From Kitasatospora fiedleri (GTDB lineage Bacteria; Actinomycetota; Actinomycetes; Streptomycetales; Streptomycetaceae), in the NCBI RefSeq assembly GCF_948472415.1, contig NZ_OX419519.1, positions 7,531,001 to 7,595,000 on the forward strand: a DNA stretch of 64,000 bases, written 5' to 3'. Both the position numbers and the translations under genes were made by a program. Below, in pieces: positions 18,197-27,247 of the stretch; the first letter of the stretch is position 1, and each line of letters begins with the position of its first letter. A model generated the notes under the pieces. The model searched no databases. It was not told the origin of the DNA and saw only the letters and a list, made by a program, of their open reading frames with translations.

Positions 18197-19584
18197 CCAG
18201 CCCCGCGCCGACCCGCCCCGCCGCCGGCACCCCCCCGGTCGCCGAGAACGCGCTGACCGCCGCCTACCTGGCCGGCCGCCCGAGCGCCGAGTCGCTGGCC
18301 CGGCGCTGCGCCGAGGACACCGCGCTGCGGGCGGCCCTGGGCGGCAACTACCTGACCCGCCCGGTCTTCCTGGAGGGCGCCACCGCCCGCGACCTCGGCG
18401 TCCGCCTCAGCGGCCTCTACGACCTGCTGCTCTCGCTGCCGCACCGGCTCTTCGACGGCGACGTCCGGGCGTTCGCCGCGGCGGCCGGCTGGTCGCCGCT
18501 CCAGATCGCCACCTCGCTGCGCCCGGACGGCCAGCCGCGCACCGTGCCGCGGATCGCCCGCTCCGACCTCTACCAGGAGGCCGGCGGCTTCAAGCTGCTG
18601 GAGCTGAACGTCGGCAGCCCGCTCGGCGGCTTCGACACCCCGCTGATCAACCGGGCCATGCTCGGCGACGAGCAGCTGCGCCGCTTCGTGGCCGAGCACC
18701 GCCTGGAGTACGCCGACACCCTGCACCTGCTGGTCGCCATGTGGCGCGAGGCGTTCCCGGAGCTGGACTTCGACGCCGCCCCGCTGGTCGCCCTGGTGGA
18801 CTGGCCGACCAGCTTCCCCAGCCTGGAGCCGCGGCTGCGGGTGATGGCCGAGATGCTCGCCCCGCTGGGCATCGAGGCGGTCCCCTGCCACGCGGGCCAG
18901 GTCGAGACCCGCGCCGACGGGGTGTACGTGCACGGCCGGCGGATCGACCTGGTGCACCGCTGGTTCGTCAGCGAGGACCTGGTCGACCCGGCCGACGCCG
19001 CACTGGCCGCCCCGATCCTGGCCGCCGCCGACGCGGGCCTGGTCGCGCTGTTCGCCACCCTGGAGACCGAGCTGTACGGCGCCAAGGGCTGCCTCGCGCT
19101 GGTCAGCGACGAACGCCACCGCCCGGCCTTCGACGCCGCCGAACTCGCCCTGGTCGACGGCCTGTTGCCGTGGACGCGGATGCTCGCCGACCGCAAGGTC
19201 GAGGCCGACGGCGAACAGGTCGACCTGCTGCCGTACGTGCTGGCCCACCGCGAGGAGTTCACCCTCAAGGCCACCGCCGGGCACGGCGGACTCGACGTCC
19301 TCCCCGGCTGGCAGACCGGGGAGGCGGAGTGGCGGGCCAAGGTGGCCGCCGCCGCGGGCGGCCCGTACGTGGTGCAGCGGCGGGTGCGGCCGGTGGTGGA
19401 GCGCTTCCCGGTGGGTGACGGGACGGGCCGCACCGAGCCGGTGGTGGTCAACTGGGGCGTCTTCATGATCGGCCACGGCTACGGCGGCGCCTTCAACCGC
19501 GGCATCGCCAACCCGGAACCCGGCGTGATCAGCCTCGCCAACGGCGCCAGCTTCACCACCGCCTTCCACACCCCGCTGGACTGA
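18193..19584 (+). CDS. Circularly permuted ATP-grasp-like protein
   Basis: This 463-residue protein starts with ATG overlapping the permease stop (ATGA). I place it in the circularly permuted ATP-grasp group because acidic metal-binding motifs come first (FKLLELNVGSPLGGFD, about 138-153) and the ATP-binding Lys/Gly-loop comes last (FTLKATAGHGGLDV, about 356; then YVVQRRVRPVVERF, about 394). This order is the reverse of ordinary ATP-grasp enzymes and is seen in glutathionylspermidine synthase-like ligases. It also has TETELYGAKGCLALVSDE-like catalytic-core features near residue 295. It is the last gene of the cluster and a possible third ligase. The exact family needs a profile search. Confidence 0.65.
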   Translation: MTSPAPTRPAAGTPPVAENALTAAYLAGRPSAESLARRCAEDTALRAALGGNYLTRPVFLEGATARDLGVRLSGLYDLLLSLPHRLFDGDVRAFAAAAGWSPLQIATSLRPDGQPRTVPRIARSDLYQEAGGFKLLELNVGSPLGGFDTPLINRAMLGDEQLRRFVAEHRLEYADTLHLLVAMWREAFPELDFDAAPLVALVDWPTSFPSLEPRLRVMAEMLAPLGIEAVPCHAGQVETRADGVYVHGRRIDLVHRWFVSEDLVDPADAALAAPILAAADAGLVALFATLETELYGAKGCLALVSDERHRPAFDAAELALVDGLLPWTRMLADRKVEADGEQVDLLPYVLAHREEFTLKATAGHGGLDVLPGWQTGEAEWRAKVAAAAGGPYVVQRRVRPVVERFPVGDGTGRTEPVVVNWGVFMIGHGYGGAFNRGIANPEPGVISLANGASFTTAFHTPLD

Positions 19585-19673
19585 CGCCCTGCCCTGCCGC
19601 TCCGCCCCGCCGTTCCCGCCCGCTCCGCCCCGCCGTTCCCGCCCGCTACGCCGCCGCCGCTACCCCGCCGCCG

Positions 19674-20447
19674 CTACGCCTCCGGCGCGAGCGCGGCGGC
19701 GGCGGCCCGGGCGAAGCCCTCCGGGTTGTCCAGCATGATGTTGTGCCCGCAGTCCGGGACGGCCACCACCGACACCCCGGCGGCGGCCAGCGCGTCCGCG
19801 CCCGGCAGCGGGGTGTCGGACGCCGGCAGCAGGAAGGCGCGCGGCACGGACAGGCCGCTCAGCACCTCCCGCACCGTCGGCGAGGTGTTGCGGCCAGGTG
19901 GACGGCGCTGCGGTACAGCCCCTCCCGCCCGGCCAGCCGCATGGTGGACCACCAGTGCGGCCCCACCCGGTCCGCGACCTCGGCCCAGCCCCCGGCGAGG
20001 AACTCCTCCTCGGTGTACGCGGCGATGCCGCTCCCGCCGCCGTGCCCGGGCCGGGGCGGCACCGGGTCGAGGTTGGCGTCCACCAGCAGCAGCCGGGACA
20101 CCAGGTGCGGGTGGCGGTCGGCGAGCACCACCGCCACCGAACCGCCCATGCTGTGCGCGACCAGCTCCGCGCCCGACACCCCCGCGGCGGTCAGCAGCGC
20201 GGCCAGCGCGTCGGCGTGCGACTCCAGGGTGTAGTCGAAGCCGGTCGGCCGGTCGCTGAGGCCGTGCCCCAGCAGGTCCACCAGCAGCGACCGCCGCCCG
20301 GCCAGCAGCGGATGGACCGCCGAGGCCGCGAAGTACGCGGGCGCGCTGGCCCCCAGTCCGTGCACGTAGACCCGGGCCGCTCTCCCGCCCCTCGAACTCC
20401 ACCCAGCGCATCTGATCGCCCTCGGGCGTCACGGTCGCGGTCCGCAC
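19674..20447 (-). CDS. Alpha/beta-hydrolase, two apparent single-base frameshifts
   Basis: The start MRTATVTPEG and the end (DCGHNIMLDNPEGF, with the catalytic His) share one frame, but the central part, with oxyanion motif YVHGLGAS and nucleophile elbow AHSMGGS, lies in another. An extra C near 20375 and a missing C near 19893 would join them into one 257-residue Ser hydrolase with Ser in HSMGG. I read this as sequencing error rather than decay because both breaks fall in C/G runs and no other damage is visible. The substrate is unknown. It is divergent from the PPOX gene. Confidence 0.7.
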   Translation of the reverse strand: MRTATVTPEGDQMRWVEFEGRESGPGLRARTGGQRARVLRGLGGPSAAGRAAVAAGGPAGARPQRPADRLRLHPGVARRRAGRAADRRGGVGRGAGRAQHGRFGGGGARRPPPAPGVPAAAGGRQPRPGAAPARARRRERHRRVHRGGVPRRGLGRGRGPGGAALVVHHAAGRAGGAVPQRRPPGRNTSPTVREVLSGLSVPRAFLLPASDTPLPGADALAAAGVSVVAVPDCGHNIMLDNPEGFARAAAAALAPEA

Positions 20448-20572
20448 CGTCCCAGCTCCCTCCGTCTCGCAGCCTGCCGACGGAGCAAGACCCTAGTGCG
20501 TCCCGACGCCCCGTCAGGACAGCCCCGCGCTGATCCGGCACGATTCCGGAGCGCCGCACTAGGCTGACCGCC

Positions 20573-21042
20573 ATGAGCCCTTCGATCGCCACCAACACCC
20601 GGGTGGAACTCGCCGAGTTGCTGGACTTCGTCCGCCCCCGCCACCGTGCCCTGCTGCTCACCCGGCGCGCCGACGGCAGCCCGCAGGCGTCCCCGCTGAC
20701 CTGCGGCGTCGACGACGCCGGCCGGATCGTGGTCTCCACCTACCCGGAGCGGGCCAAGACCCGCAACGCCCGGCGCGACACCGCGGTCAGCGTGGTGGTG
20801 CTCTCCGACGAGTGGGACGGCCCCTGGGTGCAGGTCGACGGCGAGGCCGAGGTGCTGGACCTGCCGGAGGCGCTGGAGCCGCTGGTCGAGTACTACCGCA
20901 CCATCTCCGGCGAACACCCGGACTGGGACGAGTACCGCGCCGCGATGCGCCGTCAGGGCAAGTCGCTGATCCGGATCACCCCGCGCCGCTGGGGCCCGAT
21001 CGCCACCGGCGGCTTCCCGGCCCGCCTCGCCCCACCGACTGA
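20573..21042 (+). CDS. PPOX-class F420/FMN-dependent oxidoreductase, frameshift near the end
   Basis: The first 150 residues form a split-barrel flavin-binding protein (FVRPRHRALLLTRRADGSPQ; TYPERAKTRNARRDT), typical of actinobacterial PPOX-class F420-dependent enzymes of about 150 aa. As written, the frame has no stop until 21874 and runs antisense through the chitinase gene, which is implausible. One missing C in the CGCCCC run near 21030 would give the ending RLAPTD and a TGA at 21040-21042, which I take as the true end. The substrate is unknown. Confidence 0.75.
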
Positions 21043-21114
21043 CACCCCGCCCGCCGAGCCCGTTCCGTCCGCCGGGTCCGCCCCGCCGCCGGGCCCGTCC
21101 CGTCCGGGCGCGGG

Positions 21115-21152
21115 GACGGCCCCGGTCTCCGTGGGGCGGGACCGGGGCCGTC
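21115..21152. terminator. Bidirectional terminator between PPOX and chitinase genes
   Basis: A perfect 13-bp stem (21115-21127 with 21140-21152) encloses a 12-nt loop. It lies between two convergent genes, as expected for a shared terminator. Confidence 0.7.
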
Positions 21153-21169
21153 GGGGGAGCGGCGGTGCG

Positions 21170-23123
21170 TCAGCCGGTGAAGCCGGCCGTGATGGAGCTG
21201 AACTGCCAGTCGGACTGGGCGATGCCGGAGCAGGTCTCCTGGAGGCCGCCGCCCGCGCAGCCGCGGTCGCGGTTGACCGACCAGAACGCCAGGCGGGCGA
21301 TGTGGTTGGTGTTGGCCCAGTCGCGGATCGCGGTCCAGTTGGCGACGGTGGTGGTCTCGTTGCTGTCGCTGAGGCCGTTCATGCCGGAGATGCCCAGGTG
21401 CGCGTAGGCGGTGGCGTCGTCCCAGCCGTAGACCGACTTGAGCTTGTTCTTCAGGCCGGTGGCGGCGCTGACGGTCGCGGCGTACATGTCGGTGGACGCG
21501 TTGCCGAAGTCGAACGGCATGATGGTGAAGACGTCGATGTCCGCGCCGAGCGCCTTGGACTGCTCGATCAGCCGGTTGCCGGCGGCGGTCGGGCCGCTGG
21601 TCGAGGTGCCGAAGGTGACGATCGTCCGGATGCCGGGGTTCTTCTGCTTGACGATCTTCAGCGCGTTCAGGATGCGGTCCTGGACGGTGTAGTTTCTCGA
21701 ACTCGTCGGTGTTCTCGATGTCGATGTCGATCGCCTTCAGGCTGTAGGCGTCGATCACCTTCTGGTAGGCACCGGCCAGCGCGGTCGCGTCGGCGCAGTT
21801 CGGGCCGAGCTTGTTGCCCGACCAGCCGCCGAAGGACGGGACGACGTCGCCGCCCGCGGCGCGCACCGCGTTGATGGTCTGCTGGTCCACGCCGCCCAGC
21901 AGCGGGCGCTGGCTGTCCCAGGTCGGGTTGCAGCCGTTCTGCGCCAGCACGAAGGCCAGGGTGAACCACTTGACGCCGGTGGCGTTCATCACGGTGGTCG
22001 CGGCCGGCGGGTTGCCCCAGCCGTTGTACAGGTACGGCGCGGCCTGCTTGAAGCCGCTCGGGGTGGTGGTCGGGGGCGTGGTCACCGCCAGCGCGTTGGA
22101 CGCGGCGGAGGCGTTGCCCGCCGCGTCGCGGGCCTTCACGGTGAAGGTGTACGCGGTCGAGGCGGTCAGGCCGGTGACGGTCGCGGTGGTGCCGGTGACG
22201 CTGGTGGCCAGCGTGCCGTTGCGGTACACGTCGTACGCGGTCACGCCGACGTTGTCGCTGGACGCGCCCCAGGAGAGCGAGACCTGGGTGGCGGCCGTGG
22301 CGGTCGCGACCAGGTTGGTCGGCGCGGTCGGCGCCTGCTGGTCCCCGCCCGAAGGCGTGGTCACCGAGAGGGAGTTGGACGCGGCGGAGGCGTTGCCCGC
22401 GGCGTCGTGCGCCTTGACGGTGAAGGTGTAGGAGGTGCCCGCGCTCAGGCCGGTGACGGTCGCGGTGGTGCCGGTGACGGTGGTGGCCAGCGCGCCGTTG
22501 CGGTACACGTCGTAACCGGTGACGCCGACGTTGTCGCTGGACGCGCCCCAGGAGAGCGAGACCTGGGTGGCGGCCGTGGCGGTCGCGGCCAGGCCGGTCG
22601 GCGCGGTCGGCGCCTGGGTGTCCGGCGTGCCGCCGCCCGGGCCGTCCAGGCTGATGTCGTCCGCGTAGTACGTGCCCTGCCCGAACCAGCCGTTCAGGTA
22701 CACCTCGGCGCTGGTCTGCGAGGCGCCGGTGGTGAAGCTGACCGTCAGCTGCTTCCAGTCGGCCGCGGCCGGCGTCCAGGTCGAGGCGCCGCCGGTGACG
22801 CCGAGGTACACGTAGTTGCCGCGCACCCAACTGGACAGCGAGTAGGTGGTGTTGGGCTGCACCGCGACGGTCTGCGCGCACTTGGCGTTGTCCGAGGCAC
22901 TGGCCGCGCCGGCCAGCGCCTTCGATCCGCCGTGGACGGGGGTGGAGACCACCGAGCCGAGGCCGCCGGAGCAGGACCAGCCGCTCAGCGTGCCGGTCTC
23001 GAAACCGGGGTTGGTCAGGATGTTCGCGGCGCTCGCGCTGCTCGGGACGGCGGCGACGGCGGCCGTCGCCAGCAGCAGCGCGGCGGCGCCGACCGCGGTG
23101 GCGCGGCGGTTGGGGGCGTGCAC
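21170..23123 (-). CDS. Secreted GH18 chitinase with CBM and two FnIII domains, one frameshift
   Basis: The protein starts at a GTG (23123) preceded by GGAGG. A signal peptide of about 32 residues ends SSASA; next come a beta-sandwich carbohydrate-binding module (NILTNPGFETG, about 33-165), two near-identical fibronectin III repeats (about 175-355) and a GH18 barrel. The catalytic DxDxE is IDIDIEN, and SFGGWSG is the SxGG motif. An extra A in the AAA run near 21695, just after the catalytic motif, breaks the frame; without it the protein has 650 residues ending TAGFTG. It degrades chitin to oligosaccharides. A DasR-like site lies upstream. Confidence 0.9.
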
Positions 23124-23177
23124 GGGGACCTCCAGTGGGGGATGGGGGCGGAGGTGCGTAGGGAGCGCGCACAACAA

Positions 23178-23193
23178 AATGGACTGGACCAAT
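23178..23193 (-). promoter_or_regulatory. Candidate DasR-responsive element (dre) upstream of the GH18 chitinase
   Basis: Read on the minus strand, ATTGGTCCAGTCCATT matches 12 of 16 positions of the commonly cited dre consensus ACTGGTCTAGACCACT as I recall it. It also resembles the 12-bp direct-repeat element of Streptomyces chitinase promoters. It sits 55-70 nt upstream of the GTG start, in the promoter region. Confidence 0.5.
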
Positions 23194-23569
23194 CCCGAAT
23201 GTCAAGGCTAGGTCAAAACCCGGACACCCGGCTGACCCGCCGTCAGCCACCCGCCGGCCCGCGCCCGGCGCCTCCCATGGCCCCCTCGGCACCCCCCGAA
23301 CGCCCCCGCGCCGCTGCTCCGTCCGGGTGTCTTGCGGCACGCCGGAGCCGGACCGGTGGCCCAGCTCGGGCACGATCGTTCAGCCCAGCTGTGGCACCCG
23401 TTAAGAATTCCTCGATGGACCGAACCCACCGTGACCAGGCAGATTTCACCCTGCCGGGCCGGTCACCGCCGCACGCCGGGCCGCCCCACCGGGCTGCGAA
23501 CCGCCGCACGCCCGCACCCGGGCCTGCCGACCCGCAGGCCCGCCGAACCCCGCGTCAGGAGCGCTCGCC

Positions 23570-24600
23570 GTGAAGGCACTCGTCAAGCTGAACGCCGAAC
23601 CCGGACTGTGGATGACCGACGTCCCGGAACCGGAGATCGGCCCCGGCGACGTCCTGATCAAGGTCCTGCGCACCGGCATCTGCGGCACCGACCTGCACAT
23701 CCGCAAGTGGGACGGCTGGGCCCAGCAGACCATCAAGACCCCGCTGACCGTCGGCCACGAGTTCGTCGGCGAGGTCGCCGCGGTCGGCGCCGCCGTCACC
23801 GACGTCAACGTCGGCGACCTGGTCAGCGGCGAGGGCCACCTGGTCTGCGGCAAGTGCCGCAACTGCCTGGCCGGCCGCCGCCACCTGTGCCGCAACACCA
23901 TCGGCCTGGGCGTCAACCGCGACGGCGCGTTCGCCGAGTACGTCGCGCTGCCCGCCTCCAACGTCTGGGTGCACCGCGTCCCGGTCGACCTCGACGTCGC
24001 CGCGATCTTCGACCCGTTCGGCAACGCCGTGCACACCGCGCTCTCCTTCCCGCTGGTCGGCGAGGACGTCCTGGTCACCGGCGCCGGACCGATCGGCATC
24101 ATGGCCGCCGCCGTCGCCAAGCACGCCGGCGCCCGCAACGTCATGATCACCGACGTCTCCCCGTACCGCCTCGACCTGGCCCGCGAGCTCGGCGTCACCC
24201 TCGCCCTGGACGTCTCGCAGCACACCATCGAGGACGGCCAGCACCGGCTCGGCCTGCGCGAGGGCTTCGACGTCGGCCTGGAGATGTCCGGCCGCCCGAG
24301 GCCATGCAGTCGATGATCGCCAACATGACCCACGGCGGGAAGATCGCCATGCTCGGCCTGCCCGCCGACGACTTCCCGATCGACTGGGCCCGGGTGGTCA
24401 CCTCGATGCTCACCATCAAGGGCATCTACGGCCGCGAGATGTTCGAGACCTGGTACGCGATGTCCGTGCTGCTGGAGGGCGGACTCGACCTCACCCCGGT
24501 GATCACCGGCCGGCACGCCGCCCAGGACTTCGACGCCGCCTTCGACGAGGCCGCCGGCGGCAACTGCGGCAAGGTCATCCTCGACTGGACGACGCTCTAG
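23570..24600 (+). CDS. tdh: L-threonine 3-dehydrogenase, one frameshift
   Basis: This zinc-dependent medium-chain dehydrogenase oxidises L-threonine to 2-amino-3-ketobutyrate with NAD. Visible features are the catalytic-zinc segment RTGICGTDLH and GHEFVGEV, the structural-zinc Cys cluster CGKCRNCLAGRRHLC and the Rossmann GAGPIGIMAAA. A missing C in the CGCCC run near 24298 breaks the frame at EMSGRPEAM; correcting it gives 343 residues, the normal Tdh length. The kbl gene follows 62 nt later, the standard threonine-to-glycine pathway pair. Confidence 0.92.
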
Positions 24601-24662
24601 GGGTTGCCCTCGAACTCCCTTCCCCGGCAAGCCAGCTGATCCCTCGTTAGGAGCGACACCCC

Positions 24663-25853
24663 GTGTTCGAGAACGTCCGCGACGACCTCGCCGCCACCCT
24701 CGCCGAGATCCGCGAAGCCGGCCTGTTCAAGCCGGAACGCGTCATCGGCACCCCGCAGTCCGCCGAGATCACCGTCACCTCCGGCAACGGCGGCCAGGTG
24801 CTCAACTTCTGCGCCAACAACTACCTCGGCCTCGCCGACCACCCCGCCGTGGTCGCCGCCGCCAAGGACGCCCTGGACCGCTGGGGCTACGGCATGGCCT
24901 CCGTCCGCTTCATCTGCGGCACCCAGGACGTGCATAAGGAACTGGAGCAGCGCCTGTCCCAGTTCCTCGGCCAGGAGGACACCATCCTCTACTCCTCCTG
25001 CTTCGACGCCAACGGCGGCGTCTTCGAGACCCTGCTCGACGAGCGCGACGCCGTCATCTCCGACGCGCTCAACCACGCCTCCATCATCGACGGCATCCGG
25101 CTCTGCAAGGCCCGCCGCCACCGCTACGCCAACCGCGACCTCGCCGACCTGGAGAAGCAGCTCCAGGACACCCAGGACGCCCGCCGCCGCCTCATCGTCA
25201 CCGACGGCGTCTTCTCGATGGACGGCTACATCGCCCCGCTCGCCGAGATCTGCGACCTCGCCGACCGCTACGACGCCATGGTCATGGTCGACGACTCGCA
25301 CGCCGTCGGCTTCGTCGGCCCCACCGGCCGCGGCACCCCCGAACTGCACGGCGTCACCGACCGGGTCGACATCATCACCGGCACCCTCGGCAAGGCCCTC
25401 GGCGGCGCGTCCGGCGGCTACGTCGCCGCCCGCCGCGAGATCGTCGCCCTGCTGCGCCAGCGCTCCCGCCCCTACCTGTTCTCCAACTCGCTCGCCCCGG
25501 TGATCGCCGCCGCCTCGCTCACCGTGCTCGACCTGCTGGAGACCGGCGACGACCTGCGCGACCGGCTGCGCGCCAACACCGAGCTGTTCCGGGCGAAGAT
25601 GACCGAGGCCGGCTTCGAGATCCTGCCCGGCGAGCACGCCATCGCCCCCGTCATGGTCGGCGACGCCGCCAGGGCCGGCCGCCTCGCCGAACTCCTGCTC
25701 GAACGCGGCGTCTACGTGATCGGCTTCTCCTACCCCGTGGTCCCGCACGGCGCCGCCCGAATCCGGGTCCAGCTCTCCGCCGCCCACAGCACCGAGGACG
25801 TCGAACGCGCCGTCGCCGCCTTCATCGACGCCCGCACCGCCCTGGACGCCTGA
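24663..25853 (+). CDS. kbl: Glycine C-acetyltransferase (2-amino-3-ketobutyrate CoA ligase)
   Basis: This 396-residue PLP enzyme of the alpha-oxoamine synthase family cleaves 2-amino-3-ketobutyrate with CoA to glycine and acetyl-CoA. Seen are NFCANNYLGLADHP near the N-terminus, the Asp region MVMVDDSHAVGFVG and the PLP lysine in DIITGTLGKALGGASGG. A GGAG-type site (TTAGGAGCGAC) precedes the GTG. It forms an operon with tdh, and two GC hairpins follow. Confidence 0.95.
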   Translation: MFENVRDDLAATLAEIREAGLFKPERVIGTPQSAEITVTSGNGGQVLNFCANNYLGLADHPAVVAAAKDALDRWGYGMASVRFICGTQDVHKELEQRLSQFLGQEDTILYSSCFDANGGVFETLLDERDAVISDALNHASIIDGIRLCKARRHRYANRDLADLEKQLQDTQDARRRLIVTDGVFSMDGYIAPLAEICDLADRYDAMVMVDDSHAVGFVGPTGRGTPELHGVTDRVDIITGTLGKALGGASGGYVAARREIVALLRQRSRPYLFSNSLAPVIAAASLTVLDLLETGDDLRDRLRANTELFRAKMTEAGFEILPGEHAIAPVMVGDAARAGRLAELLLERGVYVIGFSYPVVPHGAARIRVQLSAAHSTEDVERAVAAFIDARTALDA

Positions 25854-25941
25854 CCCCGTCCCCTCCCGCCAGGGCGCGGACCGACCCTCGACCGCGCCCC
25901 CCTCCGGGCCGCCCCCACCCCCCTCCGGGGACGGCCCGCCC

Positions 25942-25973
25942 GGCGCGGGGAGCCACTCCCGGCTCCCCGCGCC
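25942..25973. terminator. Terminator hairpin after kbl
   Basis: A perfect 13-bp GC stem (25942-25954 with 25961-25973) with a 6-nt ACTCCC loop ends the tdh-kbl transcript about 90 nt after the stop. Confidence 0.75.
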
Positions 25974-25997
25974 ACCCCTGCCCCCGGCCTCCGCGCC

Positions 25998-26024
25998 GGG
26001 GTTCCCGGGCCGCCCGGGAACCCC
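25998..26024. terminator. Second hairpin between kbl and the LysR gene
   Basis: A perfect 12-bp stem (25998-26009 with 26013-26024) with a 3-nt loop lies 38 nt before the LysR start. It may be a tandem terminator or sit in the LysR leader. Confidence 0.5.
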
Positions 26025-26061
26025 GTCCCGGTCGGCTCCGCCGCGCTGGCAGAATTGACCC

Positions 26062-26982
26062 GTGATCGACGCACGACGGCTGCGGACCCTCCGGGCCGTG
26101 GCCGACCACCGGACCGTGACCGCCGCCGCGGCCGCGCTCTACCTCACCCCCTCCGCGGTCTCCCAGCAGCTCGCCGCCCTCGAACAGGAGACCGGCCACA
26201 CCCTGCTGGTCCGGGCCGGCCGGGGCGTCCGGCTCACCGCCGCCGGCGAGATCCTGCTCACCCACGCCGACGCCGTCCTCGCCCAGCTCGAACGCGCCGA
26301 GGCCGACCTGGCCGCCTACAGCTCCGGCGCGGCCGGCGAGGTCACCGTGGCCGCCTTCGCCACCGGCATCGCCCTCGTCCTCGCCCCCGCCGTCACCGCC
26401 CTCGCGGACACCGCCCCCGACCTGCGGGTGCGCGTCCTGGACGCGGAGGGCGACGCCAGCCTGCCGATGCTGCTCGACGGACGCGCCGACATCGCCGTCG
26501 CCGTCGAGTACCGGGGCGCGCCGCGCCCCGACGACCGCCGCCTGACCCGCCTGCCGCTGTACGCCGAACCCTTCGACGCCGTCCTCCCGCTGCGCCACCC
26601 GCTGGCCGCCGGGGACGGGCCCGTCGCGGTCGCCGACCTCGCCGCCGAACCCTGGATCGGCCCCTACCCCGGCAACCCCTGCCACGACGTGGTCCTGCTC
26701 GCCTGCGAGCACGCGGGGTTCCAGCCGCGGCTGGTCCACTCCTCCGACGACTTCCGCGCCGTCACCGCGCTCGCCTCGGCCGGCGCCGGGGTCGCCCTCG
26801 TCCCGCGCTCCGCCCTGCGCGGCGCCGAACTCGCCGCCGTCGCCGTCCGCCCCGTCGACAGCGCCCTCGCCACCCGCAGGGTCTTCGCCGCGACCCGGGC
26901 CGGGGCCGAACTCCACCCCCTGATCAGCCCGGTCCTCACCGCCCTCGCCGAGGCCGCCGCCCCCCTCGACCACCCGGCCTGA
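26062..26982 (+). CDS. LysR-family transcriptional regulator
   Basis: This 306-residue protein has an N-terminal winged HTH (residues 1-60; LRTLRAVADHRTVTAAAAAL then SAVSQQLAALEQETG) and a periplasmic-binding-protein-like effector domain (about 90-295). The GTG start gives the usual MIDARRLRTL opening. LysR genes often control a divergent neighbour, but here the upstream gene is kbl in the same direction behind two hairpins, so the target is unclear. Confidence 0.88.
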   Translation: MIDARRLRTLRAVADHRTVTAAAAALYLTPSAVSQQLAALEQETGHTLLVRAGRGVRLTAAGEILLTHADAVLAQLERAEADLAAYSSGAAGEVTVAAFATGIALVLAPAVTALADTAPDLRVRVLDAEGDASLPMLLDGRADIAVAVEYRGAPRPDDRRLTRLPLYAEPFDAVLPLRHPLAAGDGPVAVADLAAEPWIGPYPGNPCHDVVLLACEHAGFQPRLVHSSDDFRAVTALASAGAGVALVPRSALRGAELAAVAVRPVDSALATRRVFAATRAGAELHPLISPVLTALAEAAAPLDHPA

Positions 26983-27079
26983 CCGCCCCGCGCCCCGCCC
27001 CTCCCGGATAACCGGTCGAACGTCACCCCTCCCACCCGCTAGTTTCCGTTCCCGAACCGACCGGGGGGGGAGGCCCGAA

Positions 27080-27247
27080 ATGCCGCACGAGCACGAGCAC
27101 GACCAGCTCCACGACCAGGAACACGGCCACGACCAGGACCAGGACCGGCGACCCGACGCCGAGCAGCGCGCCGCCCGACGGGCCGCGCTGGTGGCCCGCA
27201 TCCGGGCGGCGAACGCCGAGACGCTGGAGAGGCTGGCCGAGCTGTGA
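27080..27247 (+). CDS. Small His/Asp-rich protein, probable antitoxin partner of the Doc-like gene
   Basis: This 55-residue frame begins with ATG 9 nt after a GGGGGGGAGG purine run. The first 26 residues are rich in His, Asp, Glu and Gln (MPHEHEHDQLHDQEHGHDQD), and the last 30 form an Arg/Ala-rich predicted helix (RRAALVARIRAANAETLERL). Its stop overlaps the GTG of the toxin-like gene by 4 nt (GTGA), the usual toxin-antitoxin arrangement. A C-terminal helix capping the Fic fold would fit a Phd-like role, but no known antitoxin domain is obvious. The His-rich head may bind metal. Confidence 0.6.
   Translation: MPHEHEHDQLHDQEHGHDQDQDRRPDAEQRAARRAALVARIRAANAETLERLAEL

Noticed and set aside
19674..20447. 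Hydrolase as a true pseudogene
   Set aside because: The two indels compensate overall, fall in G/C runs like many others in the window, and all catalytic motifs remain.
21043..21874. C-terminal extension of the PPOX protein
   Set aside because: The extension is antisense to the chitinase and appears only because of a probable missing base near 21030.
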